From an uncultured Mordavella sp. (GTDB lineage Bacteria > Bacillota > Clostridia > Lachnospirales > Lachnospiraceae): 22,680 bases of DNA. A program made the position numbers and the translations under genes. The notes beneath the pieces are model-generated. The model was not told where the DNA came from. It saw only the letters and a program-made list of their open reading frames with translations, and ran no database searches. Location of the stretch: contig CABPCP010000050.1 in assembly GCA_902406105.1 (NCBI GenBank), positions 1 through 22,680 on the forward strand, given 5' to 3'. This document shows, piece after piece, positions 16,360 through 22,680 of the stretch. Positions within the stretch are counted from its first letter, which is position 1. Each line of letters starts with the position of its first letter.

Positions 16360-19300
16360 CTATTCCTCAGAAAATCCCAGCTTCTTCGCGTACGCTTCGA
16401 TCGCTTTCTCGAAACATTCGATCGGCGGATGTACAGTACCGGCCCCGATCTGTCCATATCCGGCGATCTTGTGGGCGATACCTGTATTGATCACAGGCGT
16501 GATTCCTTTCTCTACCACCAGTCTTGCATCGATACCAAGGCAGATTCCCTGGAAATTCCAGGTTGGAACGGTAAAGTTCGGATTCCGGTCGATAACGATC
16601 TCCATCATTTCATTGCTGGTACGCAGGGCGTCCTCATATCCGCCGGCGCCCACAAATCTAGTAACCGCCGGAGCGGCGATCATAGCCATACCGCCCACGC
16701 CAAAGGTCTCTGTAATGGCGCTGTCTCCCATATCCGGGCAGGCGTCCTCGCCGTCATATCCGGTGAAGTATAATCCCTGCGGAGTATTGACCGGACCTGT
16801 AAACCACTCGTCTCCCATGCCGGCGATGCGGATACCAAATTCATAACCATTCCGGCACATCGCAGTCACGATGGTTCCATCCGTACCGGTACGGGCGTCG
16901 TCCATAACCGCCTTACCGGTTGCCATCATAATATTTAAGAAGAACTGGTCTGTATCAGCCAGGAACTTGATCACGTCGTAACGGTCTTTCTCATCCATAT
17001 CCATCTTAGTGATGATCGGAGCCACTTCTTTCAGGAAGGCAAGAGAAGCTGCGATATTTCTCTGGTGGAACTCGTCTCCCATCGCCACCGCTTTGGCGAT
17101 CAGCGGATTAATGGCAAGACCGTTCTCCATCGAACGCAGAGCTTTTCCAAGTGTTGGGCCTAAGACGTCCCGCATCCAGCGAAGACGCTCGATCACTTCC
17201 TCTGAGTATGCGCCAAACCGGAGTACTTTGCCGATACCTTCATTCATGGTACAGTAAGCCCTGTTTCCGCCAGTTTCATTTTCCACTACAAAGACTGCCA
17301 TATTGGGAGATGTGATGCCGCCCATTGGTCCTACCGCGTTTACATGATGGCAGGGGATGAACTTGATCTCTCCATTCTCCAGCATTTTCCTTGCGTCCGC
17401 CTCGTTGTCCGCCCATTCCTCGAACAGAACCGCGCCTACACAGGAACCCTGCATCGGATCCGGCATATTCTTATATTCTACCGGAGGACCCGCGTGAAGG
17501 ATCACTTTGCCTTCCCGAAGCTCCGGAATCACTTCTTTCGCCCGCACATTGTCTTTCAGGACCGGCTGGCTGGCAACTACTTTGGCCGTCACTTCCCTGT
17601 TCTTCTCGTCAAGTCCTTCATAATTTCTCAGGAAATTCAGGATCTTGATCAGCTTCAGATTTCCACCTGCCGGCGGCATCCAGTCATACTGGACTACATC
17701 GCAGCCAAACTCTTCTACTACTTCCGCGAAACTCTTAAGACCAATGTTGATGATCTTTGGTTTCTCGGACAGAAGCGCGCGCAGTTTGTCGGAAGGCGCG
17801 GCCTTCGGGAAATCTACGACTGTCTTAGGACGAACCTCTTTTACCGGCTCTTTAAAATCTCTTCCGATCGCCCGGATGGCTGTCCGGCATGCAAGCTTGT
17901 TATTCTCGCATACGATCACGCCTGCCTCTTTCAGCTTATTGACCGCTTCATCATAGCCCTGGAAGTCGCTTCTGGTTCCGCATACGGTTCCTACGAAGAA
18001 TACTTTTCTTCCGGCGGCTTCCGCCTTCGCCATCAGCTCTTTGATGGTTGGAAGGAGCGCTCCAGCCATATCTTCATGAGAACCATATCCTAACATAATA
18101 TCGAACAGAACGGCTCCTGTAGATTCATCATCCACAGCCTCCTGCATACACTCGATTCGTTTTGCCGGGTCGATCATCGGATGGGGCTTTCCCTGAGTAT
18201 ACGCATCGTCTCCTAAGTCTACTACCACATTGCCGTCCAGCTGCAGCATGTAGCCTTCGATATCCTCCGGCGGAACCTTTACATCCATGGCGTCCTTGAT
18301 CAGCATAGCCGCCTCATTGGCCAGCGTGCCGCCAGAGTAGTAAGCTTTGATGGTCTTCTTGTCTTCTGCTTTATAGAACTGGGATTCATCTACATCTACC
18401 GTTGCTTCTGGGATTTCTGTGCCTCTTACCAGGCTGACTGCCAGGCGGGCAGCTTCATCCAGTGTATACGCGTGATAGAAGTTTTCCTCATGGTATTCTG
18501 GTTTCTCACCTACGAACAGCGTCACAATGGGCTTGCTGAAATTGCTGAGGCGTGCGGCGATCTTGTCACGCACTTCTTTTGCCGGCGGCTTGGAAACGAT
18601 GATCAGCACCTTCACCGCATCGTCGTCTTCCATAGCGTCGATCATATCCATCATGGTAATTCCGCCAACTGCCGCGTTCAGGTCACGTCCGCCGATTCCG
18701 ATGGCGTTGGTCACGCCTTCTCCCAGACGGTCGATAATCGTAGTCAACTCCTGGATACCTGTTCCGGAAGCTCCGATGATCCCGATAGACCCTGGCGCAA
18801 CTTTATTGGTAAAGGCGATCGGCACGCTCTGGATGATTCCGGTACCGCAGTCCGGTCCCATCACAGCAAGTCCTTTTTCGTGAGCCTTTTTCTTTAATTT
18901 CACTTCATCTTCCAGCGCCACGTTATCGCTGAACATAAATACATTAAGTCCCTCGTCCAGCGCGCGGTCTGCTTCCAGAGCCGCGTAAGCGCCAGGAATG
19001 GAGATCACTGCCAGATTGGCGTCCGGCTGCTTTTCCAGAGCCTTGTCCCAGGACTTCACGCTCTCAGCGCCTTTCTTATCGCCTTCTGTAGTAGACTGTT
19101 TCTTGAAGAACTCGTCTACCTCGTCCATGATTTTATCCAGAAGACTGTCATCGTCCACATCCGCGACAACAACCATATCGTTGGCTGTGGCTTCCATCAG
19201 TTCATCTGTGGCGAGGCCGCTCTGTTTATAAATATCCTTGTTGGCTGGCGTAGCCATCATAATAGAAACTTTCTTCACACCTTCAATTGTTGAAATCTGA

Positions 19301-19365
19301 TTGGTGAGAAGCATCAGAACAACAGAGTCATGGTAGCTTCCTTTTTTTACGATTGTCTTTAACAT
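16360..19365 (-). CDS. FdrA-YlbE fusion protein, putative oxamate (oxalurate) carbamoyltransferase
   Basis: 1001-residue protein joining two E. coli allantoin-cluster proteins that are normally separate. Residues 1 to about 583 match FdrA/AllF: KKGSYHDSVVLM, MGPDCGTGIIQ, the nucleotide/CoA-binding-type loop GIIGASGTGIQEL near 195-206, GIGGRDLNAAVGG, and the FdrA terminus NIGLKSFAEVV ... PAGGNLKLIKIL. About residue 590 onward matches YlbE/AllG (DUF1116): LHAGPPVEYKNM, IPCHHVNAVGPMGGITS, TGGNRAYCTMNEGIGKV, FHQRNIAASLAF, DMGDSAITETFG and NTGIAHKIAGYGQIGAGTV. The E. coli parts total about 974 residues, so both are complete. In E. coli, FdrA, YlbE and YlbF together have been assigned oxalurate + Pi -> oxamate + carbamoyl phosphate. 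No YlbF (DUF2877) gene is in the window. The junction is near nt 17610. AGGAG precedes the ATG. Confidence 0.92.
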   Translation of the reverse strand: MLKTIVKKGSYHDSVVLMLLTNQISTIEGVKKVSIMMATPANKDIYKQSGLATDELMEATANDMVVVADVDDDSLLDKIMDEVDEFFKKQSTTEGDKKGAESVKSWDKALEKQPDANLAVISIPGAYAALEADRALDEGLNVFMFSDNVALEDEVKLKKKAHEKGLAVMGPDCGTGIIQSVPIAFTNKVAPGSIGIIGASGTGIQELTTIIDRLGEGVTNAIGIGGRDLNAAVGGITMMDMIDAMEDDDAVKVLIIVSKPPAKEVRDKIAARLSNFSKPIVTLFVGEKPEYHEENFYHAYTLDEAARLAVSLVRGTEIPEATVDVDESQFYKAEDKKTIKAYYSGGTLANEAAMLIKDAMDVKVPPEDIEGYMLQLDGNVVVDLGDDAYTQGKPHPMIDPAKRIECMQEAVDDESTGAVLFDIMLGYGSHEDMAGALLPTIKELMAKAEAAGRKVFFVGTVCGTRSDFQGYDEAVNKLKEAGVIVCENNKLACRTAIRAIGRDFKEPVKEVRPKTVVDFPKAAPSDKLRALLSEKPKIINIGLKSFAEVVEEFGCDVVQYDWMPPAGGNLKLIKILNFLRNYEGLDEKNREVTAKVVASQPVLKDNVRAKEVIPELREGKVILHAGPPVEYKNMPDPMQGSCVGAVLFEEWADNEADARKMLENGEIKFIPCHHVNAVGPMGGITSPNMAVFVVENETGGNRAYCTMNEGIGKVLRFGAYSEEVIERLRWMRDVLGPTLGKALRSMENGLAINPLIAKAVAMGDEFHQRNIAASLAFLKEVAPIITKMDMDEKDRYDVIKFLADTDQFFLNIMMATGKAVMDDARTGTDGTIVTAMCRNGYEFGIRIAGMGDEWFTGPVNTPQGLYFTGYDGEDACPDMGDSAITETFGVGGMAMIAAPAVTRFVGAGGYEDALRTSNEMMEIVIDRNPNFTVPTWNFQGICLGIDARLVVEKGITPVINTGIAHKIAGYGQIGAGTVHPPIECFEKAIEAYAKKLGFSEE

Positions 19366-19384
19366 AATTTCTCCTTTCCTTTAC

Positions 19385-20437
19385 TTACTCCGCAAACCTG
19401 TTTTTGTGGTCATATCTGTCATAATGGATGTCATCGCTCTTCAGATATTCTACGATCTCATCTACGATCTCAATACCGCCCTCCGCATAAGCCTGATCCC
19501 GTCTCATGACCGCTCTCTCTCCAGGATAGTATACTTTGTCATGGCCTGGCGCCGGTTTCATCTGACTCAGCTCATCACATACCTGAGACATGTTTTTCTT
19601 AAACTCATCAATGCCTACAAATCTGGCCGGATCGATGACGATGTGCATCTGGCCTAATTCTCTTCCCTTGGACAGATCATGGTACATAGAACTTACATGT
19701 TTTCCAAAAGGAACTCCAAGAAGCACGCCGCTGAATACATCTACCATCATCATCAGGCCGTAGCCTTTTGCTCCCGCGATCGGAAGAAGCGCGTTTACTT
19801 TGTTTGGATCTGTCACCGGCGCGCCTTCCTCATCTACCGCCCAGCTGTCCGGGATTGACTCATGCCGAGACCGTTTGTCCAGGATTTTTCCCCAAGCCTG
19901 AACGGTGGTAGCCATATCGAAGACAACCATTCTCTCATCTGCTGTTGGAGCCGCAAAGGAGATAGGGTTCGTTCCATAGTACGGCTCTGTTCCGCCGTAA
20001 GGCACTGCCATCGGATCTGACTGGCAGAATGAAATCGCTGCCAGATCTTCTTTGGCCGCCATCTCTGTGTAATAACCAAGAGATCCGCTGTGGGAAAGGT
20101 TGCTCATGCCTACGATCGCGACTCCGTTTTTCTTCGCCATCTCGATGGCTTTCTCCATTCCCAGTTTCGCGATCACATAGCCGCATCCATTATCCCCATC
20201 CAGGATACCGCTGCAGGGACCGTTCTCTTTCCAGGTAATCTTCGGATCCGCGGTGATACCTCCTTTGGCGATCCGCTCGCTGTAGTATTCTACACGCACC
20301 GCGCCATGAGAATGATATCCCCTTTCATCCGCCCAGGTCAGAATCTCGGCCGCGGTCTCCGCATGATCTTCTTTCAGCCCCGCCTTGGCCATCTTATTCT
20401 TCATTAAGTCTTTTAACTCATTCCGTGAAAGTCTCAT
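19385..20437 (-). CDS. allD: Ureidoglycolate dehydrogenase (NAD), Ldh2/AllD family
   Basis: Cytosolic dehydrogenase that oxidises (S)-ureidoglycolate to oxalurate. The 350-residue sequence closely follows E. coli AllD along its whole length. It shares RGYHSHGAVRVEYY at about 40-52, the catalytic His116 within NLSHSG at the same residue number, CQSDPMAVPYGG and YYGTNPISFAAP, FDMATTVQAWGK, KGYGLMMMVDVFSGVLLG, and the C-terminal EGGIEIVDEI. It lies between allE (82 nt upstream) and the fdrA-ylbE fusion (19 nt downstream), the order expected for the pathway. The specific AllD call is preferred over malate or lactate dehydrogenase because of the SHSG context and the AllD-specific C-terminal half. 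Confidence 0.95.
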   Translation of the reverse strand: MRLSRNELKDLMKNKMAKAGLKEDHAETAAEILTWADERGYHSHGAVRVEYYSERIAKGGITADPKITWKENGPCSGILDGDNGCGYVIAKLGMEKAIEMAKKNGVAIVGMSNLSHSGSLGYYTEMAAKEDLAAISFCQSDPMAVPYGGTEPYYGTNPISFAAPTADERMVVFDMATTVQAWGKILDKRSRHESIPDSWAVDEEGAPVTDPNKVNALLPIAGAKGYGLMMMVDVFSGVLLGVPFGKHVSSMYHDLSKGRELGQMHIVIDPARFVGIDEFKKNMSQVCDELSQMKPAPGHDKVYYPGERAVMRRDQAYAEGGIEIVDEIVEYLKSDDIHYDRYDHKNRFAE

Positions 20438-20519
20438 TTTTCTAAACCATCCTTCTTTTTTATTTGCAATCTGTTCCTTAGGATCTTTTACTCAGTGGGG
20501 ACCTTTTGCCCCTGGCATC

Positions 20520-21308
20520 TTATAATTTCACGTCTCTGTTGCAATCTTTGGAGTAAATGTACGCAAATTCCTCTTCTCTTCCTACCGCGTAGCATGCCTG
20601 CGGCACATACGCGTCCAGGAATACATAGTCCCCTTTCTTTACCGGTACCCAGTCGTTGTCCAGACGGTACATTCCCTTTCCAGACAGGAAGTACATCCCA
20701 TGCTCCTGGATATGGGTCTCGATATAGCCATGGGACGCTCCCAGTTTGAATTTCAGAATGTGCATGTTCATATCAAAACCAAAGTCTCCCGCCGCCGGAA
20801 GCAGGTCTTTGATGTGGCAGTTGTCCATTCCCTCGTATTCTACCCACTCCATCTCATTTGTATTTCCTACTACTGTGCGGGCGCTGTAGCCTTCGATCCT
20901 GTCATATCTGCGTTTGTATACGTACAGTTTCGCGTCTGCTTTTCCCTTATTCTCAAATGACACCAGGCTGCTCTCTGGGGAAAAGATGTATCCTCCCTCG
21001 GTAAGCTCCGCTTCCTGATCCGCGTTCTTTACCGTCACCGCTCCTTCCAGCACATACAGGAAGGTTTCCAGCCCTTCCCCTCCCAGACCAGGATTCTTCC
21101 CGCCTTCATGGGCCGTTACCAGATAATCCGCGAAAGACGCCCCCATCGCCGGCGTCCCCAGGATCGTCACGTCACAGTTCTCATAACCTGGGATGGCGTT
21201 TTTTACCAGTCCGTCTGGCTCAAGCAAAACATAATTATCCTTTTTCACGATGGAACGTGTATCCAGTAATTCGTCTCTGTAACCAACCTGACCATTTAAA
21301 TAACTCAT
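20520..21308 (-). CDS. allE: (S)-ureidoglycine aminohydrolase (bicupin)
   Basis: Manganese-dependent bicupin enzyme of 262 residues (formerly YlbA) that converts ureidoglycine to ureidoglycolate and NH3. The N-terminal cupin spans about 1-135 (GYRDELLDTRSIVKKDNYVLLEPDGLVKN ... GGEGLETFLYVLEG). The C-terminal cupin spans about 170-262 and carries the metal ligands Glu197, His199, His203 in GYIETHIQEHG and Gln237 in VPQACY, matching plant and E. coli ureidoglycine aminohydrolase. The ending AYIYSKDCNRDV is nearly identical to the E. coli protein. It is the first gene of the allantoate operon and sits under the promoter at 21380-21408. AAGGAG is about 11 nt before the ATG. Confidence 0.95.
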   Translation of the reverse strand: MSYLNGQVGYRDELLDTRSIVKKDNYVLLEPDGLVKNAIPGYENCDVTILGTPAMGASFADYLVTAHEGGKNPGLGGEGLETFLYVLEGAVTVKNADQEAELTEGGYIFSPESSLVSFENKGKADAKLYVYKRRYDRIEGYSARTVVGNTNEMEWVEYEGMDNCHIKDLLPAAGDFGFDMNMHILKFKLGASHGYIETHIQEHGMYFLSGKGMYRLDNDWVPVKKGDYVFLDAYVPQACYAVGREEEFAYIYSKDCNRDVKL

Positions 21309-21355
21309 CCTTAAACCCTCTCCTTCTACCTAAAATCTTTTTCTAAATCTGTTTG

Positions 21356-21365
21356 TGGTCAACCA
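21356..21365. promoter_or_regulatory. Candidate FadR-family (GntR) operator in the allE leader
   Basis: TGGTCAACCA gives TGGT/ACCA arms with a 2-bp spacer, the type of half-site used by FadR-family regulators. It starts about 8 nt downstream of the predicted transcription start of allE, where a bound repressor would block transcription. The XRE-GntR-FCD protein encoded at the end of this operon is the likely ligand. Single short palindrome, so chance cannot be excluded. Confidence 0.45.
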
Positions 21366-21379
21366 GTTTTTATATTTTC

Positions 21380-21408
21380 ATTATGACAATACACTTTTGT
21401 TTTTTCAA
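21380..21408 (-). promoter_or_regulatory. Promoter of the allantoate operon
   Basis: On the minus strand TTGAAA (21408-21403), a 17-nt spacer and CATAAT (21385-21380) form a good sigma-A promoter. The predicted start is near 21373 and leaves a leader of about 65 nt to allE. Eight closely spaced minus-strand genes follow down to the terminator at 11090-11131. Confidence 0.6.
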
Positions 21409-21601
21409 TTGACATTTTATACAAAACAACGACCTCTTTTTGTTTACTCTGCTTATATGGTTCTCTTATCGTTATCGCCGTCCTGAAATCCGCTCTATTT
21501 TCGGCTTAAAATTTTGCTAAAATTTTCTCAATATTTTTTTGTTATATTTTTATCAATTCAATTTCTTTCTCTGCCGGAGTAAGGAGCTATCCTTTTGCGC
21601 C
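21409..21601. other. AT-rich divergent intergenic region with phased T-tracts
   Basis: Rest of the 376-bp gap between allE and the alpha/beta hydrolase gene. T-tracts centre near 21500, 21514, 21525, 21537 and 21549, roughly one helical turn apart, which suggests intrinsically curved DNA. Two AAAATTTT palindromes (21508-21515, 21519-21526) are exactly 11 bp apart. No ORF or RNA gene was seen. Confidence 0.4.
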
Positions 21602-21630
21602 TTGTTCTCCATTTCCTTCTGTGTTAGGAT
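21602..21630 (+). promoter_or_regulatory. Candidate promoter of the alpha/beta hydrolase gene
   Basis: TTGTTC (21602-21607), 17-nt spacer and TAGGAT (21625-21630), each 4 of 6 to consensus, about 55 nt before the ATG at 21685. AAAGGA lies about 10 nt upstream of the start codon. Confidence 0.35.
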
Positions 21631-21684
21631 AGATGATAGAGCCGTTGTCTGACGGTACATCATATACAGAAAGGAAGTCCTCTC

Positions 21685-22584
21685 ATGCTTCACAAAACCG
21701 ACTGGGAGCTGTCCGGCTCTCTGTTCTCTAAATATGCGACTATTTATCTTGATACCGATTATCTCGATACAGACCAGGAGCTTCGCGGATGTATCTTATA
21801 TTTTCACGGCGGAGGCCTTCTATATGGAGACCGCCACGATCTCCCCTTGCTTCATCTAAACACATTGACTCAGGCCGGATACGCGATTATCGCTTTTGAC
21901 TATCCTTTGGCCCCGGCCGCCAAACTGGACATGATCCTGGGAGATGTATGCGCCTCAATCCAGTCTTTTATAGAAGAAAGCCCCGGCCGCTTTGGCAGGC
22001 TTCTTCCCTATTATCTGTGGGGCCGTTCTGCCGGAGCCTACCTCTGCCTTCTGGCCGCCGCGAAAGGAAATCTGACTATTTTGCCAAGAGCGGTCCTTTC
22101 TTTCTACGGATATGGTTTTCTCTGCGACGGATGGTTTGATTCCCCCAGTAAATATTATTGCTCCCTTCCATCGGTACCGGCTTCCTGTCTGGACGCAGTT
22201 CCCCAGGAGATCCACGCCGCCGGCGATCTGGACACCCACTACAGCGTCTATGTTTACGCCCGGCAGACCGGGAAATGGGCGGATCTATTGTATGAAGGGC
22301 GGAAGAAGTATTTTTTCCTGGACTATTCTCTGCGCACCTGCGAGAAATTCCCCTGCCCCTTGTTCTGCGCCCACAGCATCAAAGATCCAGACGTTCCTTA
22401 TAACGAATTCTTGGAACTGTGCAGCCGATACAATGCCCAGCGTTTTATCGCTTCCTGCGATATGCACGATTTCGACCGGGATGAGTCAAACGCATTTACA
22501 GGAAGGTTATTAGAAGCTGTTATAAAATTCCTGGCCCAGCAGGAAAATAAGAAAATCGAATGGCCAGATACATACAAAATCTAA
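21685..22584 (+). CDS. Alpha/beta hydrolase (hormone-sensitive-lipase-like esterase family)
   Basis: 299-residue cytosolic hydrolase, the only plus-strand gene. It has the oxyanion-hole motif HGGG at 41-44 (YFHGGGLLYGD), the nucleophile elbow GRSAG at 113-117 with Ser115, a probable catalytic Asp234 in HSIKDPDVP, and His261 in CDMHDFD, in the correct order for a Ser-Asp-His triad. HGGG places it in the esterase/lipase (Abhydrolase_3-like) group that acts on small acyl esters, or on related amides. No signal peptide is seen. It is transcribed divergently from the allantoate operon, sharing its upstream region, and ends in its own two-hairpin element. Substrate and any link to allantoate use are unknown. 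Confidence 0.85.
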   Translation: MLHKTDWELSGSLFSKYATIYLDTDYLDTDQELRGCILYFHGGGLLYGDRHDLPLLHLNTLTQAGYAIIAFDYPLAPAAKLDMILGDVCASIQSFIEESPGRFGRLLPYYLWGRSAGAYLCLLAAAKGNLTILPRAVLSFYGYGFLCDGWFDSPSKYYCSLPSVPASCLDAVPQEIHAAGDLDTHYSVYVYARQTGKWADLLYEGRKKYFFLDYSLRTCEKFPCPLFCAHSIKDPDVPYNEFLELCSRYNAQRFIASCDMHDFDRDESNAFTGRLLEAVIKFLAQQENKKIEWPDTYKI

Positions 22585-22591
22585 TTAATTA

Positions 22592-22680
22592 GGGCCGGGG
22601 GATTTTTAAAAATCCCCCGGCCCCATTTCAGACTGTAGACAAAGTTGGTGCTGGAGCCTAGCTCCAGCACCACTCTTTTT
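22592..22680 (+). terminator. Two-hairpin terminator element downstream of the hydrolase (copy 2)
   Basis: Eight nt after the stop lies a perfect 32-bp palindrome (22592-22623; arm GGGCCGGGGGATTTTT). It is followed by CA, the linker TTTCAGACTGTAGACAAAGT (22626-22645), then a 12-bp hairpin (22646-22657 with 22661-22672, TGGTGCTGGAGC arm, loop CTA) and CTCTTTTT. The last hairpin plus T-run is a clear intrinsic terminator. The linker is identical to that of the element at 55-113 and, as there, ends exactly at the base of the second hairpin, although neither hairpin shares sequence with the other copy. Confidence 0.85.

Noticed and set aside
15205..16773. 522-codon plus-strand ORF antisense to carbamate kinase and parts of its neighbours
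   Set aside because: It runs across two well-supported genes and their gap, is rich in His/Arg/Ser without recognisable motifs, and has no convincing ribosome binding site. It is a codon-bias shadow.
21409..21414. Perfect TTGACA on the plus strand as -35 of the hydrolase gene
   Set aside because: No -10-like hexamer at 16-18 nt (ACCTCT at 17), and it is more than 270 bp from the start codon.
73..22645. The 20-bp inverted repeat at the two ends as termini of a mobile element or genomic island
   Set aside because: No transposase or integrase in between. Each copy sits in a hairpin-linker-hairpin structure in sense after a gene, which a 3' transcript element explains better. Target-site duplications were not seen.

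Overview
The window looks like chromosome from an anaerobic Bacillota of the Lachnospiraceae type (gut Clostridia). The evidence is strong AGGAGG-type ribosome binding sites, a YesM/YesN-style two-component system, an acidic RbsB-type lipoprotein, DhaK-DhaL fusion and mid-range GC content. This is inference from style and gene content; there is no rRNA or marker gene. No tRNA, CRISPR array, transposase or phage gene was seen. All genes except the last lie on the minus strand.

Left module (about 45-10925, minus strand). A three-gene regulatory operon encodes an AraC-type response regulator (10925-9318), a YesM-like histidine kinase with almost no extracytoplasmic part (9304-8264) and a protein shaped like a tandem sugar ABC ATPase that has lost its nucleotide-binding motifs (8289-6838). 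It ends at a hairpin terminator. A second operon follows: a ribose-type ABC importer (ATPase, permease, binding lipoprotein; 6561-3099), a sorbitol/xylitol-dehydrogenase-like zinc enzyme (2978-1935) and a fused dihydroxyacetone-type kinase (1912-158). The likely logic is that a polyol is imported, oxidised to a ketose and phosphorylated, under control of the adjacent signalling genes. The substrate is not visible; a tetritol (erythritol or threitol) or another short polyol would fit.

Central/right module (11139-21308, minus strand). This is an eight-gene allantoate-catabolic operon in transcription order: allE, allD, an fdrA-ylbE fusion, catabolic carbamate kinase, an LctP-family permease, a 66-residue membrane protein, allC, and an XRE-GntR-FCD regulator. 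The enzymes give allantoate -> ureidoglycine -> ureidoglycolate -> oxalurate -> oxamate + carbamoyl phosphate -> ATP + NH3 + CO2. Allantoinase and the third E. coli oxamate carbamoyltransferase gene (ylbF/allH) are absent here. A good promoter before allE carries a TGGT-N2-ACCA site just downstream of the predicted start, the expected kind of site for a FadR-family repressor.

Right end. A 376-bp AT-rich divergent region separates allE from a plus-strand alpha/beta hydrolase (21685-22584).

The most unusual things seen are: the nucleotide-binding-dead ABC ATPase paralogue locked to a sensor kinase without a sensor domain; a composite 3' element present at both ends of the window (two sequence-unrelated hairpins joined by an identical 20-nt linker, both in sense downstream of a gene); the FdrA-YlbE fusion without YlbF; an LctP permease in an oxamate-producing operon; and the triple-domain XRE-GntR-FCD regulator.
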